Shown here piece after piece: positions 23,696 through 35,153 of a stretch of DNA of 64,000 nucleotides (position 1 is the stretch's first letter; each line of letters begins with the position of its first letter). The DNA lies in the NCBI GenBank assembly GCA_964057225.1, contig OZ059895.1, positions 15,652,001 through 15,716,000 of the forward strand, read 5' to 3'. The translations under genes were made by a program, and so were the position numbers. This DNA is from Auanema rhodensis. Taxonomy: Eukaryota; Nematoda; Chromadorea; Rhabditida; Rhabditidae. The notes under the pieces were generated by a model. That model did not search any database. It saw only the letters and a list, made by a program, of their open reading frames with translations, and was not told the DNA's origin.

Positions 23696-24384
23696 ATGCA
23701 ACTGTCTCAACTTACCGGAACAAGATCTGTACAATCAGTTCTTCTACACAATCCAGCTAACTATGAACAGCTTAGTCAATTTGTATATTATACATGTTGA
23801 ATACTTGTAAATGCTTGTTGTGTCTTACAGGATTTGGTGAGAGAAACTGATGGTCTCCTTGAAGCTGCAATTTTTCAATTCAAAGGAATACCTACCGACC
23901 AGCATAAGCGTGAGTTTTCGCTTGGTAAGGTTACTGTTGGAAACGATGGTAATGGCAAGAAAGCCGATCTTGCTGCCTTAAAATATGAGGATCAGAACGG
24001 AAAAGTGGATGTGAGTTAAACTTTTTTTTAAATGGAAATATGAGTTCCCTCCAGTTTCTTATTGTGGAATTTGGGGCAAAAGCTTTTGCTGTCAATGGTG
24101 GATTGGATGCTGAGCTCAAAGCCAACATGAGCATTTTGGATGTTCAATCACACAATGCTCCATCTTACTGTCCAGATGTGGCTATAAAGCTTGGAGTAGG
24201 ACGTAAGTTAAAGTTGACAAAGGAATTCTTAACCATCTTCTGCTTAGTTAACACTGGCATCAAATGCAATGATGACACACTTGGCGTACAAATATTCGGA
24301 ACTGGCTTCATGCTAGGAAAAACAACAGGAATCTCACTTTTTGGATCAGGCATAGCCTTCAATTTTGAAAAGTTTTATTCATAA
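23696..24384 (+). CDS. Glycine-rich nematode protein of unknown function
   Basis: Four exons with 45-48 nt introns give about 184 residues without a signal peptide. The C-terminal half is a glycine-spaced, strand-rich repeat-like region (GAKAFAVNGG, VAIKLGVG, GVQIFGTGFMLGKTTGIS, LFGSGIAFNF). The pattern recalls a group of uncharacterised Caenorhabditis proteins ending in a similar GxGF...GISxFGSG phrase, but this is recollection rather than a search. A TATA box lies just upstream. The N-terminal half (LLEAAIFQFKGIPTDQ) shows nothing I recognise. No function is claimed. Confidence 0.75.
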
Positions 24385-24819
24385 ACTCTGTTCTATGCAA
24401 CATTTTCTAAATAAATTTTATTTTTGATAGTTTATCTTATTTTTCAGGTAGTAGTGTTTTATTCTTGAATGAATTTCTTTTTTACGACCTGATAAGATAG
24501 CATTCAAAAGTTGGACTAGGTCCTTAAAAAATGATCTAATTATTCTCTTTGTTATCTATAAACGTCATTTACTTTCACATCGCCTAAGGCAATTCCTAAT
24601 CACTTTTGAAACTTATGTAGATGAGAAAATTTCTTCTGCAAACGCTACCAAATTTCTAGACGTTTCGGAGGAGCAGCAGCATCCATAAGATGCTCTTCAA
24701 AAATTGAACCGACTCTAGGAACGATTCAGTACCATAACCAGAACTAGCTGGAATTAAATTACGTTGGTTAGACTTTAGATCGCCGCCAACGGTACGTCAC
24801 TCCTTCCGTAGTTGCATCC
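24385..24819. other. Intergenic, no gene seen
   Basis: AT-rich 3' flank leading into retroelement remains. Confidence 0.4.
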
Positions 24820-25035
24820 CATATACTACCATATAAGCGCATATCGGTTGAAGAACTCAAGAATTACTCTCGTCTTGTCGCAATGAAAATGTGGTAGATC
24901 AAGTTGTTTCAGTTTTCCGTATCCAAATCAGGTGGAGATATATGCATTTGAACAGATAGAGTTAAAGCTGAATGCCATAGCAACAACTCATGTCTCATGT
25001 CCGATATCTCATGCTGCTCTTCAAGCTTGAAAATA
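24820..25035 (-). pseudogene. Decayed Pao/BEL-type gag fragment
   Basis: Minus-strand coding trace broken by a frameshift and stops. The first frame reads from about 25035 (EEQHEISDMRHELLLW) and meets a stop near 24910. The trace then continues in another frame with LKQLDLPHFHCDKTRVILEF and stops again near 24826. The LxxLxLPxFxxDxxxxxEF pattern matches the gag region (DUF1759-like) of Pao/BEL retrotransposons. No LTRs or pol were seen, so this is a dead fragment. Confidence 0.45.
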
Positions 25036-25851
25036 ACACGTGAAATTTTCAATTATTTTTCTAACATCGATAAACATATGGGTTTAGTCTTATCAAACAA
25101 ATCGTTGCTCAATTTCTAAGAGCCATATCTAGCTATTCTGAGCACAGAGATAGCTCCTGGAATGGGGGGGAGGGTGCAAGTGGACATTTATTTGATTTGA
25201 TTCCATTTTCTAGGATTATAGAAACTCTTTTCAAATTCCGGTATGTAAATAATTGAAATGTTTATGTTTTCAACAACTTAACGCCTAATATTGAAGAAGT
25301 AGCAGCAGCTATTCTCTAAGTTACTCCAAATGAATACAAGATGTTTCATGTGTTTCAACACTGGATGTGTATCAATCTTTCATGAAACTCATACTTCAAG
25401 ACACTGTATTAAAGATTTATTCATATTCTATGTCATTAATTGATTTATACTGGTATCATGTGTATGGGTATATGTGTATCTTGTTTCGTTCCTTAATGAC
25501 TAATTTCATGAATCACTTCCAAAAAAAATATAAAAACGCGATGCAATCTCTAATGTCCGTTAACAACCGAAGTGGGCATGCTACACTTGGCATTATCAGC
25601 TGTAGAAATATATATTATAATATATCCGAGATCAATGAATTATAAAACAATAATTGAAGAAAATATACACAATTCTCATTTTTTCTGTCTATGAAATATT
25701 ATTTCGTTGAAACACTATATCAAAAAACGTTACTTTCGCGGGTTATAACCAATACAAGTTGGGATAAAAAACTTTTTAAAGTTGTTTCTAATGTGTTTCG
25801 ATAAGTTCTGTAAGTTCAATATGCTGTAAATTGAGTGAATAAGCCAACAAA

Positions 25852-26497
25852 GCTCTTCTGCATTAGTTGCCACCACATATACCGGTCAATGGTGATCGAT
25901 AGATAGATCAAGCTGGGGAAAACATCTTTTATAGAATACTAGATGATATAAGCTGTAAGCAGCTGATTTAGTGGTTTTTATTATATTCTATTTCCGGCAA
26001 TTGTTAGCCCAATTCTAGCTTTAATCTTAAATCTCAAGTCTAAGCCTAAGCCTTAACCTAAGGTTAAGTTTAAGTCTGGGCCTCACATAAAAAAAATGTG
26101 ATTTCCAGGCAGTTCTCCCAAAACGTTAGACAGTAACCATATGTCATTATTATTATTCACAAGTTGATGATAAGGTTAAGACGGGCCCTTACCTCCATAC
26201 ATTTAGTAGGATGTGGCACGTCCTTATCAAATCTATTTATAATGCATCCAAAACGTGAGGTAGAATGTGCCACGTCGTTTTTGATTTTTGATAACAGCTT
26301 ATATCATATCAAATTTTGAAGAATCGTTATCGTATATCGTTTTCAATACATAAATTCGCAAAGATATCCGGTCAATCGTGATCGATAGATAGATCAAGCT
26401 GGGGAAAACATCTATCTACCATTCCTTGATTTATTCGTTAATCTATCTATCAAACAAAATTGGTCGGAAAATGTGGTGGCAACAACTGCAGAAGAGC
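25852..26497. mobile_element. Foldback-like element with long inverted arms
   Basis: Left arm 25852-25914 and right arm 26441-26497 are imperfect reverse complements (outer GCTCTTCTGCA, then GTTGCCACCACAT, then inner GATAGATAGAT). In addition, about 46 bp of the left arm (25871-25927) is repeated in direct orientation at 26368-26413. The interior holds telomere-like repeats and a GTGGCACGTC / GTGCCACGTC pair. The layout resembles a MITE or foldback transposon. No target-site duplication was identified. Confidence 0.5.
26030..26075. repeat. Degenerate telomere-like repeat
   Basis: GTCTAAGCCTAAGCCTTAAC followed by CTAAGG, i.e. GCCTAA units (complement TTAGGC) with substitutions, inside the inverted-repeat element. 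Confidence 0.4.
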
Positions 26498-27435
26498 CCG
26501 AATATTTTATGGCGTTTCTTTTTTTCGTTTCTACACCCTCGGTATACAGATATCCACAAATGTTCCATTTTTCTTCAGAATTTCCCTTCCATGGTCTTTT
26601 ATGGTACTTCTCCACTTATTTCGAGCAAAAGAAAGATTCATTTGTCGTTAACATCGCTCAAATTCATTAGTCTCAAAGACTATACCTTTCTCTTGCAAGA
26701 ATTGAAAGGCATCAGCTTCGGTACGAAACCGTTCTTTTGGAGCAAACATTTGGAAGAAAAATGGTTGATAATGTAGATGCAATAACCAATAATGATTCAT
26801 TTTTTATATCATAATATATTCAAGGTTCATTATATTTATTATAGCTACCCCTCTAGGGGGGGGGGGGACCCTCCCAAACCCTCCTGCTTCAGGAATGGAA
26901 GCCGAATGGTAGAAAAGTATGCGCCCAACGGCAAAAAGAGCCGGGCTAAAAACGGGGGGTATAGATACGGAAAAAGAACCCATTTTATAAATACATATAG
27001 TATAGTCATATAAAAAGTAAAAAAACTGGTTTATATAGTAAAATAATTAAGTAAGTATATGCATATAGTTAATATAATCAATATTTTTAATATACATACG
27101 TGACATTTTTACTTGAATGTTCTTCATACTTTTTCAAATATCAAATGAAGTGTTGATCAACATGATCAGATGGGTAAGATTAATAAAATAGCTTTGGTAT
27201 CAAACAAACGAACAGCTGACATATACTGGCTATAAAGCCATTCGTCTTCGCCGGCCGATTGTTCAGCTGTTGGATCTCACTCGATACTTGCGAGCTGACA
27301 ATAACGATGCTTCTTAACTATTTCTACTTTAATTCTACTTTAATTCTACTTTTCTATTGCCACTTAAAGCTTTTTCTCGTCTATACTCGCAATTTTTTCA
27401 TTCTTTCATAACATTTTAAATTTCAGTAGAGAGAT
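26498..27435. other. Intergenic, possible TE remnant then TTR promoter
   Basis: Open frames on both strands at 26412-26776 look partly coding on the minus strand (KERFRTEADAFQFLQEKG) but are interrupted and unrecognised. A G12 run lies at 26858-26869. From 27220 the TTR promoter follows, with a TATAAA at about 27231. Confidence 0.4.
27421..27426 (+). promoter_or_regulatory. Probable trans-splice acceptor
   Basis: TTTCAG nine bases before the ATG of the TTR gene, with no upstream coding exon, as expected for spliced-leader addition. Confidence 0.5.
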
Positions 27436-28037
27436 ATGAAGCTTCTGATCGCATTATCCATTGTTGGCTTGGCAACAGCTATCGAGCTTTTCGGCCGTGA
27501 CCAGTCATGTGCTGTGAGTGCTGTTTAATAGAACATTCTTTCAATTTTAAACAAAAAAAAAAACAAAAAAATAGCTAAAGAACTTATTCTAACCTTAACA
27601 GGTTCGTGGAAAACTTATCTGTGAAGGTAAGCCTGCCGTTGGAGTCAAAGTTAAGCTTTGGGATGAGGATGATAGTATGTTGAAAGTGGTATTAATCAAG
27701 TATATACTGATGCATATTACAGCTGATTCTGATGACTTGTTGGATGAAGGACGAACTGATGCTAATGGAGAATTCCATTTAGCTGGCTGGACCAAGGAGT
27801 ACACTCCAATTGATCCTAAACTGAACGTCTATCACGATTGCAACGATCTTTTGGTAATTTGCACATGAATATTTAGATCTAAATTCAAGCTTGTTTCAGC
27901 CTTGCCAGCGTAAATTTACCATCAAGATTGAGAATAAGTACATCACGAGTGGAAAGGTTGCACGTGCTGTGTATGATGCTGGTGTCATCCAGTTGGCTGG
28001 AGTCTATCCAAAGGAAAGCCGTGATTGCATCAACTAA
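27436..28037 (+). CDS. Transthyretin-like (TTR-52 family type) secreted protein
   Basis: Four exons give about 137 residues: a signal peptide (MKLLIALSIVGLATA), then the TTR-like (DUF290) domain. Family landmarks are VRGKLICEGKPAVGVKVKLW, the DDLLDEGRTDANGEFHLAG strand pair, LNVYHDCND and a conserved cysteine pair (CND...CQ). The C-terminus is ESRDCIN. TTR-like proteins are nematode-specific and secreted; some act in apoptotic-cell recognition or neuronal maintenance, but most are of unknown role. It is followed at 262 bp by a divergent paralogue on the same strand. Which C. elegans ttr gene it corresponds to cannot be told here. Confidence 0.92.
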
Positions 28038-28299
28038 ATCAATGCCTCAGCACACGTTTCTCTTCATCAACTCTAAATATCTTATATTTTTCTTAAAATT
28101 TCAACTCGAATTATATCGAGTTGATACTCTCTAACGTATTGTCAACTTCTGACTCATTTTTCCATTATTCAAATAAATCATGTAAATATGGTGTGTTCTT
28201 TGACGATTCGTCATCAAAACCTGCTAAACGAAGCGATTCCACCAACTTCTTCTTCGTTTTTTTGAGGAAATCGTTGATTCCTCCTCCATCAATTGTCTA

Positions 28300-29262
28300 A
28301 TGATGACCGATCTTGCCTCATGTATAAATTCATTGAAATACCAGTTACGAAGTTATTCTGCTCATCAAGTTCGTTCAGAATGCTTGGAAAACTGTAAGAA
28401 TTTCAGTTTAATACTTTTGAAACAATTGTTCTTAAAATTAATTACCATTTTCATATACTTTTCCTTCAGAATCTTTGTGTCACTCATTGTGGTATGCTCG
28501 GCTGGATTCTTCAATTTGTTTCGAAAACAACATGTGGCGGTAGAATATAATATTATTGCATAATATGACTCTTATCTGTCTTCTACCCCCTTGATCTTAC
28601 CATTTTTGTTCCGTGTAGAAATATCATTAAAGATATAAAATTTTGATAACAAAAAAAAAATTTGTTTTGATTATAAACCGATTTAAAAAAATTTCAGAGA
28701 GCCAGGTTGAGGAAGAAGGGGTAGTTGGTTGGAAGAAGACCTACAAGAGCCCATACCAATATTACTAAAATTACTTTAAATTTTTTCATATTTCGAATAT
28801 TTCAGGCACGTGGACAACTATTTTGTCATGGAATACCTCAAGGAGGAGTACGAGTCAAGTTGTATGATGTTGACACCTGTAAGAATCATTACGTGAATAG
28901 CAGACACTTATACATCGAGTATTATAGTTGATCCGGATGATCTACTAGGAGAAACAAGAACTGATTTCAATGGTTACTTCGAAATTATGGGGCATACGAG
29001 AGAATTTTCTGACATAGAGCCGCAGTTAAACATTTACCATCATTGCGAAAACAGAAACATTCTACAAGTATGCTTAAACTTGAAATTAAAAACTCTTAAA
29101 TTTTCGTTTTAGTGTCCACTCAAACTCAAAATCAGAATTCCCTATTACTTTGTTACTGTGAATACGAGACCAACACGAGCATATACGATCGGTGGCCCTG
29201 GTATTCTACCCTACGAGCTGGCATACATGCGACAACAAAGTCATTTGGACTGTTTGAATTGA
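28300..29262 (+). CDS. Transthyretin-like protein 2, divergent
   Basis: Second TTR-like gene. The domain is clear: ARGQLFCHGIPQGGVRVKLY, DPDDLLGETRTDFNGYFEI, LNIYHHCENRN, CPLKLKIRIPYYF and TRAYTIGGPGI. The N-terminus is less certain. The open frame from 28300 runs into a hydrophobic stretch (IFVSLIVVCSAGFF) that fits a signal peptide, but about 60 residues precede it, so either this is a signal anchor or the true start was missed. A roughly 266-nt intron (28540-28805) then leads to the TTR domain. It is much more divergent than its neighbour and has a longer basic C-terminus. Tandem duplication is likely. Confidence 0.75.
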
Positions 29263-30651
29263 AAACATAATATAACTTTTCAATACAAAAAAAACTGAAT
29301 ATTTTACCTTCAATATAAAATACATTTGTATATATAAAATAAAATAAAATAAAATAAATATGAAACTTACTTGTAAATAAATTTTAAAACAACCGCTCAT
29401 CTGTAATTTAAAATAAAAAATGAATAAATACACGTTAGTCTTTCACGTGACGTATACTTCTTTACGTGACGTATACACTTTTTTCTATGCTAATGTGAAG
29501 ATAGAAAATACAATATGTATTGACATCTTGAAATGACTCATTCGATTAATATGATAAAGCATTTTTTTAAAAACCTGATCAGGCATTAAGAAACTATTAT
29601 AATGTATAGTGTGATATATAGTATATTTGTAAAATTACACGGAGCCTCATCATAATATTTGTGTAAATACCGTAATTTTTTAATATTTATTTATTCAAAT
29701 ATTATAATAAAAATGTTTTTTTTTCTGTTCTTATTCTTAAACTATTTTATATTTTATTTATATATAATATTGATTTAAACCTTATTTCTCTAATTATATG
29801 AATTCAGTTACAAGCCTATATTACCTATGTTATTGCGGAATATTCACATGATAGTTTTTACTGTTCAGATTTTTTATGTGAAATTATTTCCAGCCTAGTT
29901 TATGTGATTTTATCTTTATTATATGTTTATAATTAATTTCTCATGGAAAAATTATTCCAATCCAACATTCACATCGTTTTTCCTATTGATTTCTTCCCTT
30001 TTTTCGGAAAAAAAACCCGAAAGAGTTGTAAGTTGCTAAACTAACTTGTAATGTGAAACTTAATTAGTTGAAGTTACATATTTGAATGTTTAACGACTTT
30101 TAGTCATTCTTCAAAGTCGTCCCTATTGAGTATATCGGCAGAATCTAGGAAAACTTTTTTTCTCACGAACGACGACATGTTGTTTCGTGTAAATCCCTAA
30201 TAACTATTTTCCTCTTTGTTTAGCTTGTGTATTACTACATTGAATGTTGTTTCTAGCCGACAATCTAGGAGATTTTGCTGACCATTTCAAGAATTCGTTA
30301 TGTGAAATTATGCTTTTCGTTTCTGGCTAGGCTTCTGAGGTATACGTTTTTGAATCACTAAACTTACGAAAAATTCTTGAAAATCTTTCTGTTCTTAATG
30401 TCATTGCATCAAGTACTTCTAACAATCCTAATGCAAAGTTCCATCTAATAAGGTATTCGTCTATATTCAGCTGAAAACATTTCATATCTCAAGCTACTTA
30501 AGCTTGTTATAAGCATGTGTCGGCTGAAAAGTCACTCAAAGAAGGACAAAGCCAGAGAGAGAAGCCGACACTATATCTGATGCATAGTGAGCCGGCTGCC
30601 AGCATCATCTATAATAGGAATATATATCTAAAGAGCTTAATTATATCCTGA
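29263..30651. other. Intergenic, AT-rich
   Basis: No gene seen. Contains a short (AAAAT)n tract at 29337-29358, two CGTGACGTATAC copies at 29447-29475, and a 9-bp inverted repeat (GTGTCGGCT / AGCCGACAC) at 30516-30570. Confidence 0.45.
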
Positions 30652-30737
30652 ATGAAGCTCATCCAATCCAATAATAATTGGACTTCAATGATAGAGGTGA
30701 CGATATTTTTATATGCACTCTTTCTCTTTCTCTCTCT

Positions 30738-30799
<62 letters not shown>

Positions 30800-31684
30800 T
30801 TCTCTATATGCATGTTTCTACTCAACTCTCATATCGTTCTTCCAGTTCACGAAGGAGCTAATGAGAAATATTATTGACACATTATGTTCGTCCTCGGTGC
30901 ATAGACTCTTGCGTTGACACAATATGCTCAGCTTCACTTGGCCTTCGACCTCTCCTGTTTCTTCTTCCATTGCTGCTTCTTTAACTTCTCAAATATGCTT
31001 AACAATTTGAATTTAATCAAATAATTAAGGATTTTCTATAATTTTATGATAAGTTGGTTCAATCAGAAACTGAAATACATGAGAATCTTCGCATTTGATC
31101 ATGTTATGATCGTCAGTAAGTTTGAGGTGAAGAATGCAAGTGTTGAGAGATGATGTTCTCTCAATCTAGAATACCTAATTGCCTTGAAAATCCGAAAAAT
31201 GAATGAATGAGGTATGAATGCTTCTCCAGTTGCTTGTCTGACAGCTTTCATTCTATTGTCTACACATCTCTCATTCACAAATTGCTCAAATACACATATA
31301 TCTTCAACTGTTTCAGCGTTTGTCGTCTTGTCTTAAGAGCCTAAACGTTCTGAAACCGTATGCAAGAGAGATCGGCTGAAATAGATACGGGAGACAGGAG
31401 AGACAGGAGAGAGAGAGAGAAACAACAAAACGAGGGATGGTGTTAGATCTACTTCACACTGTGCTCATGTCATAGGACAAGATCCAATCCGGACTGGATA
31501 TGATGAGGACAGAAGAAGCCGGCAGTTATGATTCCCCTCTGCTTAACACAAGTATTGTGGAAGAGCAGCTCGAAAGAGAAAGATATCTTGTCTATTCTAA
31601 CCTGATTTTACAATCTTTTCTCTAACATCCTTGTAATATGCTCTTCGAACAAATTGAGAAGAAGCTCAAGCATAACCAGAAGAC
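30652..31684 (+). CDS. 5' part of an unrecognised long-intron gene
   Basis: Three exons join in phase 0: 30652-30696 (MKLIQSNNNWTSMIE), 30846-30896 (FTKELMRNIIDTLCSS) and 31476-31589 (DKIQSGLDMMRTEEAGSYDS, then an acidic coiled-coil-like EEQLERERYL). A fourth short exon at 31659-31684 (KKLKHNQK) is possible. Intron 1 contains a (CT)n tract, which may explain why the gene is easily missed. Later exons were not traced with confidence; the exon at 34804-35048 on the same strand may be its end. The product would be intracellular, with no signal peptide. No family recognised. Confidence 0.35.
30742..30796. repeat. (CT)n microsatellite inside candidate intron
   Basis: About 27 CT units. Confidence 0.95.
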
Positions 31685-33528
31685 GTATACCTTGTAGACA
31701 ACAACGCCGTCATTCCGACACATCATATGGCTGGCAATTGCACATCTTCAGATTTTCAGATATTTCGTTCTTTTGCTATTATATTTCCTTTAAGAACTAA
31801 AGAAAAGATTAGTTTTGTGTCGACTTGCCGTGTATGGATTTAAGGTCTTAACATATCATTTCGTAATGTTCATCATTTTGACTTGTCGTTCAAAATAGAA
31901 GCTTCGACTTCTCTTGCTTCTCCTGCTGCTGCTGCTGCTTCTCCTCCTTCACTGCACTACAATTCAGCTCTTTCTCGTCTCCTCTAATCCAGCCAAATAT
32001 ATTATTTAGTAAATATATATATAGAGAGAGAAGAAATAATTTTTTTTTCTCACCATATACCCATCTCTCGTATACTTTTTCATCTTTAATTCCATATATC
32101 ACGCATCGTTTCATATACTTTTCTATTCACAGTCACACTAGTTTACTGATGTGATTTGTAACGGTTTTATGCTTTACCGACTTCTGTCTCTTGTTGATTT
32201 GCTGTTAAATATGTGCTGGAATTAGATGAAAGAGTGTAAATAAGCTGAGAAGATGAGTAAATAGCTGACCTAATCAGGCCATATATGGCAGCAACAGTAG
32301 CTGGACCTCAGCCAACCCCCGTGTATGTATGTGTGTGTGTGTGTGTGTGTTATCTCATCCACTCCTGCTTAGCTTGCTCTTTTCTCACATCTTGATCTAT
32401 CTTATTCTACTCAATTATGTTAATATAACAAGAATTTAAGTTAAAGTGTACCTTTTTTACATAATTTTCACTATTTATTTGGTCATTTAAATTCATTGAC
32501 AGCTGCTCTTGTTGTGTTATTGCTGCTGCTGCTGCTGCTGATGCTTGTTGAATTGAAACATTGCCAAGGACAGATGTGACTGTGTGTGTTTGTGTTTGTG
32601 TGTATGTGTATGTGTGGACTCAGCAGTACCCGTACATGGTCATCTTTACCGATCAAACGAGTCAGTCAGCTAAGTTTTCGGGCTACAAAACCACTTCTCC
32701 TTGATCTTCTTCATCCTTCATCTTGCAACCTCATTCTCATCATCGTCTTCGTCTACTGTCTTTCTCTTTCATATGTTTTATCCTTTTGCCGCCTTTTGTT
32801 CTACGTTTTTCATGTAATTTCTCAATACAATAATGGTTTTGTGCATAATAGAACATCCATCCTATTCAGCTAGCTGCGAGACCTTCTATTCAGATTCTTT
32901 GATGGCTAAACGGTCTTTCCATCAAAAACAATACAAATTGGCGCATCTAACGTGCCAGTTGAATTTGCAGATTGACTTCTGAGGTACAAAACGTCAATCT
33001 CTACAACGTATTTGTACATACTATTGTCTGATAATGCTCTAAACAACTACAAAACTTGCTTTGCTAGCTTTTCTCTATAATCTTGCTTATTCTCTTTGAA
33101 TTTGCTTCACTTGACATCCTAAACTGTTGCCATTACTCAATCATAGTCAGTTAACTTGATGCCGACATAGAATCCGTCTTCTTATCGTCAGGAGATCATC
33201 GGTCGGAATCCTTAATTCCGGGATTTCAACAAAGATTCCCATCTCTTTCTCTCTCTCTCTCATCATATACTGACTACTCGATTGATTTTCATCGTCTTTC
33301 TTCTGTTATTGGTAGACCCCCTCCCTCCTTCTTCTCTCTCTCTCTTAGCTATTGCTTATAAGACAGATGGTCCAGTGTTGCGTTATCAACGAAGGCGACA
33401 GACTCACACACACATACATAGTACCAGACGAAATTGCTCTTTTATATTTCATAAAATTGATCTTAATTAACTAATTATACCAGACTATTTGAGTTAACTA
33501 TACGTATAAACAGCATACACACACTGTC

Positions 33529-33560
<32 letters not shown>

Positions 33561-34803
33561 CCTATCCCTCTAGATGTGCAATAACTCAATATCAATTAGA
33601 TTAATTATCTCTGACCGTTCATCAACGTTTTTTCTGGCCACTTAAGACATACTTGATGTTATGTTGTTGCTATTATGCTGTACTTCATCTATATTTGCTT
33701 ACAAATATTCTTCAAACTTAGAAATATAAATATTATTCTATCTATCTATGCTTATATCTATCTATTATACCTCATTAGCATATTAAACTTTTTCTCACTA
33801 TCTCTGTATAAGCATAAGAAGCATTTATGAACATTCTCTCATTACATATAAACCTTATATAAACTTGTTCTCATGACCATAGGTTATGAACTTTGCTTAA
33901 TGACCTACGAATATTACCACCTAAGCATGTTAACCTACTCATATTCTCATCATGTTTAACAACTTTCTCTCTCTCTCTTTTCTTGCCGCATCACATTTGG
34001 AAGGATTTTTTGCCTTTTTTCGGCCAAAAACTTTCGAATTGAATTTCAAATTCAACATGCAGTTTTTCTCTTTGGCACACACGCTTGTGTGAACATGTTG
34101 AATGAAGGAAAAAAAGGTTTTTTGGAAATTTGTTGATTGATGAAATCAATTGAGAGATGAATCATTTAACTGCGAAACAATCATCGTCTGTCTACTGAGT
34201 TTGGTGACAATCTCTCTCTCTCTCTCTCAAAGTAGTATCGTTGTGTCGGTTTTTGCAGCATCTTTTGTCCAGACATTGACTACAAAAAGGAAAAATGATT
34301 TGAAAAAAACTAAACGTTTAAAGAAGGAAAAGTGAGCATTGATGTGATGAGTACAATTCGTTACTTCATCTTGCATTGTGTGTAGTAAAATCCCTTGCAA
34401 AGTAAGCTTAAGTAATGTGTGAGTTTCGGGAGGATTTTGGATGAGTAGCCTTCATCTCGCTTTCTTCTCAACTATCTGTCGGCACTCTCTAGCCAGCCGA
34501 TCCCATGCCCATTTGTAGCCATACGATGCTCATCCCATCCCGTTTTTCTCAAGTTTCAACTAACCTCAAGCTAATTATAAGCTTTCATTAGTTTTTTTTC
34601 TCTGATTCTATTTGCTGAATCAGCTCACCAGTTCCAGTTTCCGGTCGTGTCTAATACTGCTAATCTGCACGACGACAACCGATAAACGTCGTCTGTTTCC
34701 GTGTAGCAAACAGCTTCATTGGGTGATCCTCGTTATCGACCACACCTGGCATCATTTCCTCTTTTTATTTTTTTTTTCTAAAAACATTATTATTTGAATT
34801 TAG
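31685..34803. other. Microsatellite-rich, gene-poor region
   Basis: Contains (CTG)n at 31924-31942 and 32521-32541, (TG)n at 32325-32350 and (CT)n at 33518-33561. A few short coding-like plus-strand runs follow acceptors, for example at 32620-32690 (QYPYMVIFTDQTSQSAKFSG), but none could be placed in a model. Confidence 0.4.
34178..34226. repeat. 45-bp dispersed repeat, copy 2, leading into (CT)n
   Basis: Matches 22360-22405; both copies run directly into a CT microsatellite. Confidence 0.9.
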
Positions 34804-35048
34804 CTAAGTATATTGAGATTATTAGTGAATTACAAGCACATGCACATATCCCTGTAGCCTTAGCTTCTTCAATGTCTGCCCCTTTCTCATATCGTCAATC
34901 TGTTTCCAAGCCTATGTTCATGGAACAAGAAAACATGGTGGGAATTCCACGTGAACTCCCAACAACTTCAGGCTTCACAACTGGAAATAGTGCCCACAGT
35001 TCCGTTCTCATTCAGGTTTATTCTCATGTAACTATCTCACCAGCCTGA
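34804..35048 (+). CDS. Probable terminal coding exon, gene unknown
   Basis: After a TTGAATTTAG acceptor, 81 codons stay open to a TGA (KYIEIISELQAHAHIPVALA, later PMFMEQENMVGIPRELPTTS). Composition is protein-like, and the exon would enter in phase 1. The promoter of the next gene (TATA at 35074) lies only about 25 bp beyond the stop, so this is best read as the 3' end of an upstream gene, perhaps the one beginning at 30652. A donor inside it (CTCATTCAG|GTTTATTC) means it could instead be internal. No domain recognised. Confidence 0.4.
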
Positions 35049-35073
35049 GTTCATTATTATATTCGTAAATACC

Positions 35074-35082
35074 TATATAAGG
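35074..35082 (+). promoter_or_regulatory. TATA box of the 35154 gene
   Basis: TATATAAGG about 72-80 bp before the start codon, placing transcription start near 35105 and giving a leader of about 50 nt. Confidence 0.65.
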
Positions 35083-35153
35083 AGGCTCAAGTGACTCACT
35101 TATCATCAGTCAGTCGTTTCAGACAGACAAGATACATCCAAATACAGTTCATC

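Noticed and set aside
26412-26776. Overlapping ORFs on both strands near the inverted repeat
   Set aside because: Overlap the repeat arm, contain stops at natural continuations, and match no family I know.
27436-29262. TTR pair as an operon
   Set aside because: The 262-bp gap could fit, but no SL2-type signal was seen; simple tandem duplication is enough.
33160-33370. 60-codon open plus-strand stretch
   Set aside because: Largely CT-repeat driven and lacks a phase-consistent acceptor.
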